Source: Holacanthus passer (lineage: Eukaryota > Chordata > Actinopteri > Pomacanthidae). Taken from it: a stretch of 64,000 bases of DNA. This document shows, in pieces, positions 1 through 13,545 of this stretch; within the stretch, counting starts at the first letter, position 1; the number at the start of each line of letters is the position of its first letter. Where the stretch lies: positions 11,428,001-11,492,000 of the forward strand of contig JAFREQ010000011.1 in assembly GCA_025331565.1 (NCBI GenBank), in the 5' to 3' direction. A program made the position numbers and the translations under genes. The notes beneath the pieces are model-generated. The model was not told the DNA's origin. It worked only from the letters and a program-made list of their open reading frames with translations, and did no database searches.

Positions 1-514
1 AGAGAAGGCTTCAGCATTTAGATATCATCTTTGAGATATTAAATGAAATAATTAAAAGTGAGTAAAATGAAGAAAACATTTTACAGACTTTTTTAATGGC
101 TAGTTAAAAATTTCTTAGCAGACATAACGATGGGAGAAACCGGAACTTTATAACATCCTGACTATAGCCCTGTTGTATTTTGAATTTAATTAAAAAATTA
201 ATTAAACTTAGTACCACAAAACTCTTCAAGGATATGACTGACTGAATAACTTTATGGCTGGCAGACTGACTCGGCCATGTGAATGGTACTACTGAAACAT
301 AATTAACTGCACTATCAATATATGACATTAAGTGTTGCGATACAGTAACTTTCCTGGCAATAGTCAGACAAGAATGACTGTATTAGGCTAAACAAATGAA
401 ACACCTGACATATAAAGGTACTTAACCACACTGATGTAAAAAATTATATAAAAATCCAATATTGGAATAAATCAGTCCTCCCCATTGATTTGCCACACCA
501 CCCACATTGGCTTA

Positions 515-700
515 ATACAAACATCCATCCATTAGCTGTAACCACTCATCCTTCCCTATCCCAATCATAGAGACGAGCTCACATTCACACCTCAGGGCAT
601 TTTAGAGTCATCAATTAACCTAGCACGCATGTGTGTAGACTGTGGGAGGAAACCCACACAGGCACAGGAACATCATGCAAACTAAACTTTCTGCAAAGGC
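515..700 (+). repeat. Degenerate teleost interspersed repeat fragment
   Basis: Contains in order the landmarks catccatccatt, gctcacattcacacc, ttagagtcatcaattaacct, ctgtgggaggaaaccc and catgcaaact. From memory these occur, in this order, in a very abundant repeat of teleost genomes. The middle is deleted and diverged. Exact family and ends cannot be fixed by eye. Confidence 0.65.
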
Positions 701-943
701 AACGGTTACACAGCCAAACTAACAAACACCACTATGACTGAATGGAGGACATGACTATGATGTTTGGTAGAACATGTGACAAAGAGACTCCACTGTCACT
801 AATCTCCCACATGTTGGTGTCTCATGCACAGCCATGTCTAGGAAACAAGCCTCTATGAGCTATTTTTAGATCGGCACAGTAGGGGTGATTAATTTCTTGT
901 CTTCTATCAGGTGGGAGACACTGAAGAGATGGAACATCTGTTG

Positions 944-971
944 GCTACACACACACACAAACACACACACA
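944..971. repeat. Interrupted (CA)n microsatellite
   Basis: CA-rich run interrupted by single A insertions. Shorter CA-rich patches follow at about 1060-1130 and 1260-1320. Confidence 0.7.
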
Positions 972-3367
972 TCTCAAAAAAAGAGGAGGCTCATCTATCC
1001 TGTTGTCATCCTGCCCTCCGGCCATCTGGACTATGCACACAACTATCTCACCAACACTGATACACACATACATACAAACATACGGTGTTTACAGTGTTTC
1101 ATAAAAACACACACACGCACAATCACCAATAATCACAGACAGTGACAGACACTCGATAAGGAAATATACATATAACACTGTCCACACTGAAATATCAGGA
1201 GCTCTCTGATAAGTTCACTGGTTGAACAAACATGCAGACACGGCCTCACTGAGTGTGCATGTGAGCTGACCAGGGTCAACACACATCCAGACACACAGAC
1301 ATACACCAATGCATTTGCACATGTAGAGACATAGAATACAATCAACAGTCTCGCGACAACAACTATCTTTGTGAAGATCAGTTTCAATGGATTTGATTTT
1401 CAGTCGGATGTTATGTCTCTATGGATGCAAACATTGTTGTGTTTTCTGCTGAGAGAAAACACTGCGCATCATATACTCTCCAGAAACAGAAAGTGAAGAA
1501 CAAAATGAGGACAAAATGCAAATCAGCCTCTCATTATGCACCAATACTAAAATAAACAGTTAGTGTTTGCTCTGCAAATGGTATTTTTATTATTTGATTT
1601 TCACCTGGATTTTTGTGTTGTTGATAATTCTTTTACATCTGATATTAGATTTTTTTAAAAACACACACCAAAGGGAAAAAAAATCTAAATAAATGGATAA
1701 ATTCCTGGAGATGAATGAAATGTTTTCTATTACAAGACGGAATTTGTTATAGAGCTATTGTCATCTATGCATCGGGCTGTGAGGTGTCCCTGTTATTTTG
1801 TCCACCCCCTTTGCACAGTTTTGCAACATAAACACACACCCACTGACAAGATGAAATGCCACTGGAACAATCTAGTCTGTCATTTCAAATAAACAGTGAT
1901 TGTTGACCATGGCCAACAGCACCAAGCTCTGCTACACAGAGAAAAACAGAGCAGACACCAGAACACAATGTGGACATGCTGTCACACTATATCACTTCTA
2001 TAAATAGAGGGACACATCAATCTGAACATTCATGAGCATTTGTGGTTGTAGTGGGAGCGTTCGTCCTCCTGCCTATAGGTGGAAACCAGCGCGGTGCACG
2101 CACTTGTGTCTTTAGTTGGAATATTTGTGAGAATGTGTCGCTTACATTTTAAAATCATGGGACAAACTCTCTGAGGCAAAATGCTCCATGAAATTATTTG
2201 CCATTGTATCAGACTCCCATTTCTCCTCACCCACTTCTCTCAAACCCAAAAAGTAGGCGAGGAGATGCTCTAACTGGGTTAAGGTTTAAGGGGTAGGGGG
2301 GTAACATCACACTCAAAATCTCATCCGAGGAAGAGAGTGTTGTTTGTCTCCGAGGCCACCTGCGCCGGCCAGCGATATCCCATGGTTTACGTTTTCAGCC
2401 GTGGAGTCTAGCTGTGTTTTGATGTGAGTGTTTCTCTGTGGCCGTGCTGCTCTCCTCCTCCAGGGTCACTATCACAGCTGTTCTCACGCCAGCTGTTCAG
2501 TACAATCCAGAGCGGGACCAGACCCGCCAACTGGCACGGCCCAGACACAGCGTCGTCTATGGAGCCTAAAATCAGTGTCTGCAAATGCCAAACTGAACCA
2601 TTTGCAGTATTTCAAGTGTGAGGAATGACTTTTATTTCAACGAAAATTCTGCAGCATTACAAGTTGACAGCCATAAAACCTTAAGTTATTATTCTTAAGA
2701 TTTTCATCAAATCAAAGCCTGTTTTCAATACTATTCATCATATGTACTTCTTCAGCAATAGCCTTCACATTTTGTTATTACCTCTCTGTAAAGAAGTTGT
2801 TAGTGGTGGAGTCTGCTACTCTTACCATGGGGGATTTGCAGGAAGTAATGGAAAAACAAGGAAAAGCCACAGTGACCTTTTAGATTTAGGAGTTGCAGGC
2901 GACAACTCTCGAGCAAAGTAACCAGCTCCTTTAACTTCTCCTGCTCTTCCTGTGCGTGCTGCGTGCAGCATGAAAGCAATTCGCAGTTGCTCATGGCATG
3001 ATGGGAAAAGGCCAATTATTATCTGCCTTCTTTATTAAAATACCATGTTTGTTTGGCTGCACTGTAAATGGAAACCTTCTCCTGTTTTGTATTTCTGATG
3101 AAGCTGCTTCCCGGAGAGTGTTTGCTGCACACTTGCTATTACCACAAGTAACCAAGGGTGTCGCTAATCAGCTAGGACTAAAAGTTTAATTATTTTAACT
3201 TTAAGTATGAATATAAATGGATGAATAAATGGATTTTAAAATCTACATTTAACTATAAATCAGACATGTATTCCTCCCCATACAACATATCAGTATGTGT
3301 TTCCTGCATCTGAAGTCACTCATGTTACCGCACAGAACGAATGAACGAACGTGCGTCGACCACTCAC

Positions 3368-4521
3368 CCTGCAGGTTTATCCACCTTCAGAAAGGCCTGG
3401 ATGACCAGAGGAAACTCATACTTGACTATGTACAGATAACTGGACATGGCTGTGGAAAGAAGATACCAACATAATGAGTTAGTACTAAACTACACAGAGG
3501 CTTATGTACAACACAACAATCAAAGCACGCTCACACATGAGCACGCACATGTTAATCCAGAAGCAACAAATCACACAATGTTATGAATATTATCCCAGAA
3601 ACATGACCAGAAATGTGTGTCTATGTGTAAGTGTGAGGACAGATGTCAGCGTGACTCACCCCCAATGTTCTGCAGCGTGATGGCGATACCTGCCGCCATC
3701 TTCCCCGGGGTCCCAAAGGCCCTGTAGCCGAGCTGCTCGTACGCACGAATACCTGAGCCACGAATGCAAGATAAAATCTCAATGTGATGAATTCATACTA
3801 ACAAGGTCTAGTACTTCTAATCTAATTAAGCATCTGCACTTGTTGTGTAGCAGCTCATGGAGTATCGTGAGTTCAAACGCTGAGATCTTATCATCTGAGG
3901 TTTTGCTAATTTGCAGATGACACCAGCATGCCTTGCAGACTGCAGGGCAAAGGGACACACACTAACCCACTGTGTTTTCTGCTCTATATACTCAAGTCTA
4001 CTTATTTATGTACTTCTTTTTACTGTAACACTGAGTGTACAGTTTTCATTTTATGGTACATCTTAATGCATGAGAAAATAAATTCCTCAAATCACTGAAT
4101 CTCAAGAAGCAGACTGTCAGGCTACATACACACCTACAATACCAGATGACTTTAGCAGCAGATGGATGGAGTATGAGGAAAGGACCGCCACCACAGTTAG
4201 AAGTACCCTGAAACAGACAGACAATAAGACATTACTGCCACTTCTTTTACCAGCAAAAACACCACTATACCATGTGTTTTCATTTTCACGCCGACTGAAA
4301 ATCTAAGTTGTATATGTTACATTATTGCCCCATACGTTACCTCGCAGGCTGTTTATACAGCTGCAGCAAAGACATACATTTTCTGGATGCCAGTACATAG
4401 ATTGTGTCTTAAGAACCCTGTGTCCCTGTGGCTCTTCTTTACGCCAGATTGTTACTCAAGCCGAGCACAGGAGGCTGCCCTGTCAGCCCCTCTGCCCTCG
4501 GAGATACTAAGTAATCTCACA

Positions 4522-4552
<31 letters not shown>

Positions 4553-7500
4553 CAGATGTACAGTTTCACATGAAACGTTTCCAATGCAATGCTGAGATTG
4601 ACAGAATGTGGAAAATCCTTTTGTAAACATTAATCTTCTTCTCTTTGTTCCTCCGCGGTGGAATAACCCACTTCAGTCACAACAACAGTCATTCCTTCCA
4701 TTTCCAGCAACGGAGACGTCTCCTCCAGAGGGACGGTACTCGCGGTCATTCTCTCTCCACTGACTCATTCTCACAATTTTTACATGTTATTTCATGTCAT
4801 ACATTCCGCTGCAGTGAAAAGCTTCTATCTTTTCTATCTGATCGTTCGATTTCTCTATCAGGCTGGAATAATTATAATAGACTCCACAATCATTTTCTAC
4901 TGTTGCTCTCATTAAAATTATTATAGATGAGTACGATATAGTCAAACGCAACCATCCGGCCTGAGCTGAGAGCTCATAACTTGGCCTCAAATCTGCTTTT
5001 GTCCTTCTGATTCATGTTCCAGAAAATATAAATAAATAAAATCACAAAAACACTAATACAAGTACTTTTTATATGATAATGTCAAAAATATAAAATCCCC
5101 AAAGAGACTTGACAAGTATGACAAAATATATGACTTGAGTATTAATATGACCTTCCCAGGCCGATTCATGATGCTTTTATTCATTTATAAGGAGGTGAGG
5201 AATTTAACATTAACAGTTCATGTAATGCTTTGAGACCAAGACTGGGTGTTAAATCTCACTACTTAATTGGACCGAAATGTGCCTACTGAAAACTGCCAAG
5301 TATCAAAAGCAGGCATCAAATGTCTAATAATCTTTTTACAGATTTACTGATCAGACAATTTAAATCAAAATCTTGAAGTTCTTCGTATTTTATTTGAGCA
5401 AAGTTCTTGTGTGGCTGCTTGTGTTAATTATCGTTTCAGGATCTTCTTTAATTAAAAACGTATTTCTCAAAGTAATATTTAAAAATTCATGGATCACATT
5501 GGCTCACACTTGTATTGAAAACGACTGACTAATTAAAATTCAATAATTATAATAATATAACTGTGTCAGCAAACCTCTATAGAGTATGTTTATTAAACAT
5601 GAGGACAGGATAAGACAGGATGATGATGTTGAGATTTTTCATATCAGTGACCAAACAACAACTTTGAAGAGTTGCTGCATCCATTAATGGTGTTTTATTG
5701 ACTTGCAAAATGCACATGTTAAATCTTTTACTGGGATTTATTATTTATTTTTAAGCAAGTTTAAGAAGCATCACAGGACTTTTGTTAAATCCTCAGCACG
5801 ACAAAGTTTTGTGAATGGGTCCCTGATCTAATGACTCTCCCTGAACCGTCCACCCATTCCAACTATTTCCTATTTCTTCCTCCTTTGTTGTTACTGTTGG
5901 CGACATTAACTTTCTCTCACACAAACTCTCTCTCCATTCCTCTTTCCTTTTGGAAAAGCCAGACAGCACGTCTTTCATCTCGACTTCAACTCTTGGCCCG
6001 CTAACAGGTTTTTTTTACTTCTTTTTTGTGTTTGGCTGTTTTTTCAGACTGTGTGGAAGAAGAATGCCGGGTTGACTTGCGGTGGAGGATTTGGTCAGTC
6101 AAGTGGCAGTGGGAGGACAGATCTGCTGACAGTCAGACAGACTGACACACTTGGGTCACTGTAGCTCTGCTCGCAGCTTTCCACCCCGCTGCATTCCTAC
6201 CCGGGCTGGGGCCGCTGACCCGCTGCAGCTTCTGCACCCGCTAACAAAAATCTGTGTGATATAAAACATCGGGCCACGAGGGAAACAGAAACAAAGGACA
6301 TTCCCAAGCAGCTATTAGATATAATAAATTGTCTTGTACAGAGTTTTCAAAGTGGGAGGCGGAGCTGCCCAGGGGGCCTCCAACGTGTTTCAGAGGAGGC
6401 TCAGTGAATGGAAGTGAACAAATATTACATTAGTTATTACATTAGTTATCAAACAGAGATCTCATAGAATAGCCTAAATGTGTGCAATTTGGTTAAAGAG
6501 ATACAGTTGGTTTTGGATTAGTGTTTTTCCCAATTTCTCGGAGTCAAAAACTCATAAATGCCTCAAGACAGACCTTGATTAATGTGTTTGTTGTAGTCTG
6601 AAGTTATGACAAACAGCAATGTCAGGCTGTCTTGGCTCAATTGTTGAGTGTCTGTGGGATCAAATAATGTAATTATGATCTGACAGGCATTCAGTAACTG
6701 AGCAAAACTAAGCAAGGAGGCAACGGTCTTAGACTCTGAAAACCCCTGGTCTCGTACATTCATTAGGTTTAGTCAAAATTGTCCTCACTGGACCTATGTC
6801 CTGACTCCAGTCTGAAAGTACTGCAACTAACAATGCAGAATGAGCTCAGTGCCATATAAACAAGCCTATTGTTCAGCTAATCCCCAACAATAAGCCACGA
6901 CATCACTCTCGATTTTCTTTTTTTAGAAAATATATTCAAAGTTATAATTTAGTTATTAATCAACAGGCAAATGATCATGTGCAAGTTGACGTATGTGGAA
7001 GTCAGCTCACGTCAGTGTGCCGGTTCATGTGGATGAATAAATGGCTTCATAACCCTTCATGCTCCAATGTGCAGAAGATTCAGTGGAGAGAATGAGAACA
7101 ACCTATATAACAAATATATTCCTCAGCAGGCCTATTTTTTTTTTGCTACTGGCTTTTATTTTGCCTTTGTTTACCTCCTCATGTTTGAGCAAACATGGTC
7201 GACTCATTTTTAGGTCTCCTGTCCCCTTCAGGAGCAGGACCTAGTTCAGAATGACACAGTGCACTGCAAGGAAAAAAGATTAGATGGTTTTTGAGGTGCT
7301 CACCAGCCTGGAGTCCAGTGTGAACCATAGAAAAATAGTCAAATATGTCACTGACCCTGCCTGTATTCCTGCCTGTACGTCTCAGTAAGTACTCTACTGT
7401 TTGATCACGCAGATATGTACACAAAGACACGACCTTTCATCTGTAACAGGATGGATAAGTACACCCTGTCTGTCCCGTTCAGTCACTACTGTTAATTTGC

Positions 7501-10285
7501 ATGCGATTGCACGTATTCATATAAAATGTGGACTAATCAGCTATCTGAGTTCATTTCGGTCCCTGTCTAGCCAAGTGTCAAATACGCTGCCGTTCGGTGA
7601 CACGGGGTTCAGCCAGTCCAGACAGCAGACAGCTTGAAAAAAAAAACCCCACAGTCACACAACTCAGCTCAAAATAAGAAGCTTTCTCTAACACGAGGGA
7701 AAATCCTGCAGACATGACCGCCTTGGAAAAGAGCTCAAATAACGTCCTTGAATAATATTTCAGGGCGGTGGTAGCTGTCAAACACTTAAACTAACTTCAC
7801 ATTTCTCCCAATATGAATATGATATTATTTTTCTGTTGAACAGTGAAATGAATAAACTGCCCCTGTTAGTTTCTCACTACAGAGACAAATCCACTAAAAA
7901 CAAGCCAAGAGATTAGTTAAACGTTACTGCCTGAATTTTGTAAGAAATGTAATACTACAGCGCTTAAAGCAGTTTTATCTTTCACAGAAAAATACTTTGC
8001 TGTGCCAGTTTCCAGCACCGTCGGGAAGAGGTGTCAAAACAGCACGAGGAAGACGGGGAGGTGAAGGCGTTGATGTCGTCAGTGCTGTATGGTGAGATCG
8101 CCCTCTGGAAACACCAGCCTGGCTATTTGCTATTATTGAGAGGCATGGCGACGACACAGATCAATGGCAGGAGATTGAGGGAGGATAAGTCTGAGGCAGA
8201 TTGGACGGTCAACAAAAGTGAGGATGATGGAGCCGCCACAGCGCGTGACACACATGAGACGTCGACAATTTCCAGAAAGCAAGCTATTAGAGATATTCTT
8301 TATTTTTCTGATTGTTAACAAACATAAAAAGAAATGAAATTATGCTACTAACACGTATGGCCTCTGTAGCTAAAACCTGATGTAGCTTCTAACCTCTAAT
8401 TATGATGGTTAGTACAATGGCACTGTAGTTTATTTTAATTCAACTGGGTTTTAATCCAACCTGACAACATTCATACAAATGCACTATTTGCGCCAGTTTA
8501 ATTAAACACACATACATAGTGGGTGGATGAAACACCTCCTCGTTTCAGCTGGAGAAAGTTTTCAATGATGGAATAGGCTCTGATGAAAAGTTAAATGAAT
8601 TTTGCTGGACTAGTGCTGCTCTTAGCTGTCATTATTGAATTCTTGCATAAGCCAAATCACTGCAGCTCAAAGGTTAGAAGACCGCCATCTAAATCACGTA
8701 GAAAAAAAGCATCAGCGTGAAAATATAAATGATGTAATTGTTTCAGTTTCAGTCGACTGTGGCGTCATTATCCAGACAAACAACGCTGCCGTGGAGGCTT
8801 TTAAATGTTAAGCCCCTCACGCATACAGTACATGCACACACATTATTATCATTATTTTCTGCATCTGTGATTGCAGCAGGAGTAAATGATTTCAAGCATG
8901 CTATTAATATGAGCCTTTATTTATCAAACAGGAGCCGCTGCCTGGTTAATATAATACAATTACAATACAATTAGGTGCTGTTTGTGTGTGACGCAGACCT
9001 CAACTAGTGAGTGAGTCAGACAACATCTGTGAGCACTCATTCTTCTTCTTCTAATATTTCCAATCTGCAGTCATCATCAAATACCAAATGCATGAGAATA
9101 ACTTACAAGAACAGGATGACCCCCGTGTTGGCCATTGCGTACGCCAGCCCGAGGATCCCGCTTCCCATGATTGCATTGCCCAGGTTGAAGACGGACATCC
9201 CGAACGAGGTTTTCCCCTCAAACTATGACCGAAGCAAGACAGAGGAGAGGAATGAACATGCATACTGCATATATACAGTATATGATATCGTTGAGCAAAG
9301 CCAACCTACATCTGTGAAGCGTGTGGTCTTCTTGTCATCCATGCCTGATAAGAACTCCTGGCTCTCCGGGAGGTTGGCCTCTGCATTCTCAGTTCTGTGG
9401 GGACTAAATGGAAAAAAAAACATTGCTGTCAACTTCAAGTAGCATCAAAATACACTTCTTTTATATAGAATAGGCTCTGGTTTAGAATAAGTTGCTTTTC
9501 TGCACAGTGCATTTAAAACACATTCTCAGTTCATTATAATAACATACAGTACATACCTAGCATTCTGGGTACTATTGGGTACAGTTTCCCTACAAGCAGT
9601 GTGGAGAGAGGCCATCCATCACCCAACGAGTGCACAAAGTGGAAAAACAACACCCTCAGTCATAATATAATAAGACAAATAACACAGCAAAGGGACCATC
9701 TATAAATTATCATCTGTATCCTGGAGAGAGACATTTTAATTAAACCATTTATTACACAGAAGGAGGACACAAAAAAATACTGCTAGATAACCCGTGACAT
9801 GATAATCAGGCATTTATCTCATTCCATTATCCAGCATAAATTATAGTACAGTGTGTGAGCGGGTGGGAGGTGGATGTCTTGCTCAAAGGCACGTCACCGG
9901 GCAGTTAATGGACACACAGTGTTTGCTGTTACAGGGACTGGTTATTTTCTATCTTCTTTTTCCTTCTAACTAAGTAAGAAGTGAAAGCTCCCAGTGAATC
10001 AAATCACCTTACTTGAATAGTGGCAAACAGAAGGATGGGTTCAATTGAAAGAGATTCTCAAACTGACAGCAATTATTCATTTCTTATAAGAACTTTCTTG
10101 AATTAATTTTCCTAATAGATCAGGTTGGTTACATATGATTATACTCACTTTTCGCCATCCCCTGCAGGTGATGTTTTGACAGACGCTGAGATCTCCTCCC
10201 CGGCCTCGTGGCCTTTCCCATTAGGAATAGCGTTCACCTCGGCGGGGGCGGTGTCCACAGCGTCAGCCGGTTTATCCTCACTCAT
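3368..10285 (-). CDS. slc38a3: Sodium-coupled neutral amino acid transporter 3 (SNAT3), 5' part only
   Basis: Six coding exons in transcription order: 10149-10285 (ATG at 10285), 9310-9394, 9107-9222, 4134-4207, 3660-3752, 3368-3449. All have GT-AG borders and matching phases, giving 587 coding bases (195 codons plus 2 bases). The remainder lies beyond the left edge. The N-terminal ~74 residues are hydrophilic and variable. They are followed by the SLC38 signature FEGKTSFGMSVFNL, then AIMGSGILGLAYAMANTG (first membrane segment), SSYSIHLLLKSSGI and YEQLGYRAFGTPGKMAA, then QNIGAMSSYLYIVK. From family knowledge, SNAT3 couples Na+ entry and H+ exchange to transport of glutamine, histidine and asparagine at the plasma membrane of liver, kidney and glia. 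The paralogue slc38a5 is the main alternative. The KSSGI and TLQNIG stretches and the rbm5/usp4/gpx1 neighbourhood favour slc38a3. The coding exon has an acceptor upstream of the ATG, so a non-coding first exon must exist. Confidence 0.9.
4208..9106. other. Large slc38a3 intron (4.9 kb)
   Basis: The intron splits the codons for the first and second membrane segments (donor after 9107, acceptor before 4207 on the minus strand). Phases on the two sides agree. Apart from a CA repeat at 4518-4552 and a GC-rich patch at about 6050-6400, I see no exon, RNA gene or clear transposon. Confidence 0.7.
4518..4552. repeat. (CA)n microsatellite
   Basis: About 35 bp of near-perfect CA dinucleotides with one T interruption, in the long slc38a3 intron. 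Confidence 0.9.
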
Positions 10286-10406
10286 ATCTGCTCCGATGTC
10301 TCGGTGTGTGCGCAACGATCAGTCTGTAGAGATGTGTGAATGTTTGAGGCTGCGTCAATGTTTGTGCTCTGCTCTGAGAGTGGACGTTTTATTTTCCTCC
10401 TGGGAT
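10286..10406 (-). other. slc38a3: 5' UTR part of slc38a3 exon 2, with upstream acceptor
   Basis: Reading the minus strand, a pyrimidine-rich tract ending in TTTCTCAG lies just upstream of 10406. The exon therefore probably runs 10406-10149, with the ATG at 10285 inside it. This means transcription starts further upstream (higher coordinates) at a separate non-coding exon. Confidence 0.55.
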
Positions 10407-11289
10407 CTGAGAAAGAGAAGATACGGACCATTAGCATAATATCTTTCAATGAAACTTCTTTGCTTATAAAGTGACTGGGAAGCCCGTTGTCCTTTTTTAA
10501 TGCATTTCCCGGACAGCGCAGGTAAAAGACAGGAATGAAACAAGAATGATCACACTCATTTTATGATTCATGTAATAATGACTGCATTTTTAAGAACAGA
10601 GCTTATTCATTGATGCAAATTTTCACATCATCATTAGCTTCTGAAAAGTTGACCTTTTTGGAAATACATGGCTTTCGTATGTAACTGTTTCTTGAAATTG
10701 GAGGTAACATCTGTCTTTCTTGAATAATAATCGGACGTCCAACTCACTCAGAAATTGACAGATAAGTGCAATGGCGTGAGCAAAGCTTTCATTCCTAGAT
10801 TCCAACAATATGAGCCACGTGGGACGATAAAGGAGGCCACCCTGAGGGCATTCAAGCGAGTCTGTATCTTCCTTAAGGCCCAACAGAGACGTGACTGAAC
10901 TCCAAATTGCTTTGTGGATGCTGACAGAGAGGATGACAACGGAAATGTCAAGACAGAGGGACAACACAAATTCCTTGCACAACCACCGTATTAAAGTAAT
11001 TAAGTGCCTAAATTACTTTGCTGTGGCTTATTTCTCCGGAGAGTTGAAAACTTGGGATTAAAATTCTGTGTCATTCTTTTGTGAAACCCTGATACTGCAC
11101 ATTTGAATGGATCAACTCAAAGTGACTCTAGGACTAATAAACATTTTCATTTGTAACCTAAAGCAAGAAAAAAACAAGCTTCTACTATGTTAGTCAAAAT
11201 ATAGAGTCGACAATAAGTGGATGTTTTGGCAAATCCCATGAATAATTGACACATCAGCTGACAGGTCTACGCTCAGAGGGAAACAGAGC

Positions 11290-12460
11290 TTTCAGTTAAC
11301 TGTGACACACTGGGCTTCGCGTCAGGCCTCTTATTTCCTGGGTATCCTGTTGTGGAGTCCGAGCCGGGCAGCTGGCTTGAGGGGCCCAGAAAGGCCCCTG
11401 TGACATGTAGCTCCTGGATGCTGTTGAGCAAAGCCCCCTATCTGGCTGGCCCTGAATGATCTCCTCCGCTCTGGTGCATAAACAGCACTGGAGGCTATAA
11501 TGGAGAGCACGTTGGGGGCCATAGAGGAGGAGCGCACACAAACGACTGAACCCCCATCATTGAGATAAATAGAGAAGAACCAGCTAGGACCAGCTACGAA
11601 CCAGTTCTAGCCGTCTTTGTGGCCCCATTTTTCTGCTTGTCACTTTTCTCTTGGTTTCCTCTTTTATTGAGGAGGGTTCAACACAGCAACAATGCTCAGG
11701 GTTTTCTCTGCTACCATTCCTGGCAACCACTCAGCTGTCTCTTTTCCCTCGGGCTTCTTCCGCTTCACAGCCCGCCCTTTTAAAATGTGGCTTTTTGCAA
11801 TATTATTTTAACACATCAGACGCAGTGTGAGGTGAACAAACCCCGGTCTGAACCTGTCTTACCAACCACGCCGCTGCGAGCTTCGCTGCACGGCCAGGCC
11901 TCTCGGTGTCTCTGGCTAAAGCCAAGCAACGTGGTTGGGGCAGCAAAGCACAGTGCACAATGGCACATGTTGTGCGGTTTCCTGGGAACGGGTTGGAGAA
12001 CAGTGGTACTATTGTGCCAGGCATCATTATACTGCCGAGGCCCCCTTGGCTGTAGTTCGCCAGGCCACTCGAGAGGCTGAAAAGGTATTTCACTGGGCTC
12101 TAATTGAAAAGACGCCACCTTGAATTCAGCAAATGCCAGTATCCTGTATTCATGCACAGTTGTAGCGGAGTTGCTGACGGTAGCAATGGCAGAGGCAGGG
12201 CCCCTCTCGCGGGACAAATCACCGCACAGAACCGCACTGCCACTCAGATGGTCTACAAATCACGAGGAGGCTGGAGGGAGCCATTCAAGGACAATACACG
12301 ATGGGCTGTCCGGCTTACAAGGGTGTTCCTTCAATGGCCCCAAGCAGCGGAGCTTGAAACGGCAGACCCGACTGGACAGAGTTGTGGCTCCTACAATCAC
12401 TATGTTCAAAAACAAAGGCAACGCATAACATCCTTGGAAATAGTTGAGTGAAAGCACACA
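11290..12460. other. GC-rich non-coding stretch, possible regulatory element
   Basis: Base composition is clearly richer in G+C than the flanks. Partly open frames occur on both strands without any recognisable domain. It includes motif-like words such as ctctaattgaaaag and attcaaggacaatac, which resemble homeobox and SOX sites. It could be an enhancer of slc38a3 or rbm5, or simply an unmasked old repeat. Confidence 0.2.
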
Positions 12461-13194
12461 CATTCAGTCAGAAACTCTTATTTTTAGAAAGCTTGTTCTG
12501 CAGTCCTCCAAGTTGGAAGCAAATGAAGGTGAAGTGGGGGTAGCTGAGTCGCTGTGGGGAAATACTCCTTTAAAAGTAGGACAAGGTTTTGGCAGCAGAA
12601 ATACACCTACCTAAATAATGATATTTGTACTGCAATAATAAAGAAAGATATAAATGCTGTGGACAAAGATCAGGATCTTATGGAGCAAATTCTGTATAGA
12701 AATATTGAACAAAGACCTATTGGCCTATTTGTGTAATAATATTGTAAAAATGATTTGCACATATCTACTTCCATAAAATGCATTTACATAAAGTCAAACT
12801 ATATAATTGGCCAAAATCTTAATACCACCATCTGGTGTATTAGGATCAAATTCGTTAAGGCGCCACCAATAATTATAACAAAGAAAATGAAGGAAAATGA
12901 GAACGAGCACAAAAACAAGTGAGTTCAGCCCCACAGGCCTGAACACCAGCTTCCACGGCACCACTGTGGCATGAAACAGAGGAAGAGTTGTGTGAAATGC
13001 TCTGTAGACGCTATGTCATCCAAAAACACACGTGCAACTGTCTGCATGAGCAAGTTTACCCTGTTTTTCAAACATTGTTACAGGAGCAGACTTTTCAAAA
13101 GCATCTGCGTGACTGAGCCACAAGAATGTTCAAAATTTCCACGTGAATAACTGGGGTTTATTTGGTGCGTTTATTTTTCTAATTGCACCGTGTA

Positions 13195-13545
13195 ACATTG
13201 TGTTTACATGGTCGTTAGTATCCTGGTTTTGAGCCTTGTGTTGGTTTTGATCCTCTTCCAGATATGATATTTACATGGTAAATGAGAAACCTGGTTGTTC
13301 ATACCACTGTCGACAGTATCCAGGTTTGTGATTGTGGGCCTGCTGTTGTGTTGATCTCTCATCATCTCTGTCACTATGTTCTCTACCAACACAGAGTATT
13401 CACAAACCTGGATAAGGTGTTAACATGCCACAGTATCCCAGTTTCTATCAGAGCTCTTCAGGTAACATAGCCATGTTCCTAAAAACCGTGATAAGGGCTT
13501 ATCTGGGTTTCTGAAAGCAGGATATCATGTTTACATGTGCAATGA
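13195..13545. repeat. Inverted-repeat-rich block, MITE-like
   Basis: The outer parts (about 13198-13233 and 13501-13545) resemble each other in opposite orientation: both contain gttt/gtaaacatg followed by tatcctg. Inside, a 15-bp exact inverted pair, tatccaggtttgtga at 13317-13331 and its complement at 13400-13414, is separated by 68 bp. Other copies of aacctgg/ccaggtt are nearby. No target duplication was identified. Confidence 0.4.

Larger units (their letters stand above)
1..3367. other. slc38a3 intron, incomplete at left edge
   Basis: Non-coding sequence downstream of the donor at 3367. I searched it for the next SLC38 exon (the segment that continues toward LPLALMRQLG in the mammalian protein) and found none. 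It contains an interspersed-repeat fragment near 515-700 and CA-rich simple sequence at 944-1330. A GC-rich stretch at 2330-2570 has no recognisable exon. Confidence 0.6.

Noticed and set aside
2800..3015. Minus-strand frame with a coiled-coil-like EEQEKLKELVTLLESCRLQL stretch as a possible exon
   Set aside because: No SLC38 similarity, and no matching splice sites or partner exons. It is probably a chance frame within an intron.
7975..8321. Opposed open frames on both strands in the large slc38a3 intron
   Set aside because: No domain, no conserved splice structure, and the ATG context is poor.
9011..9442. 143-codon plus-strand frame
   Set aside because: It lies antisense over two confirmed slc38a3 exons and is their shadow.
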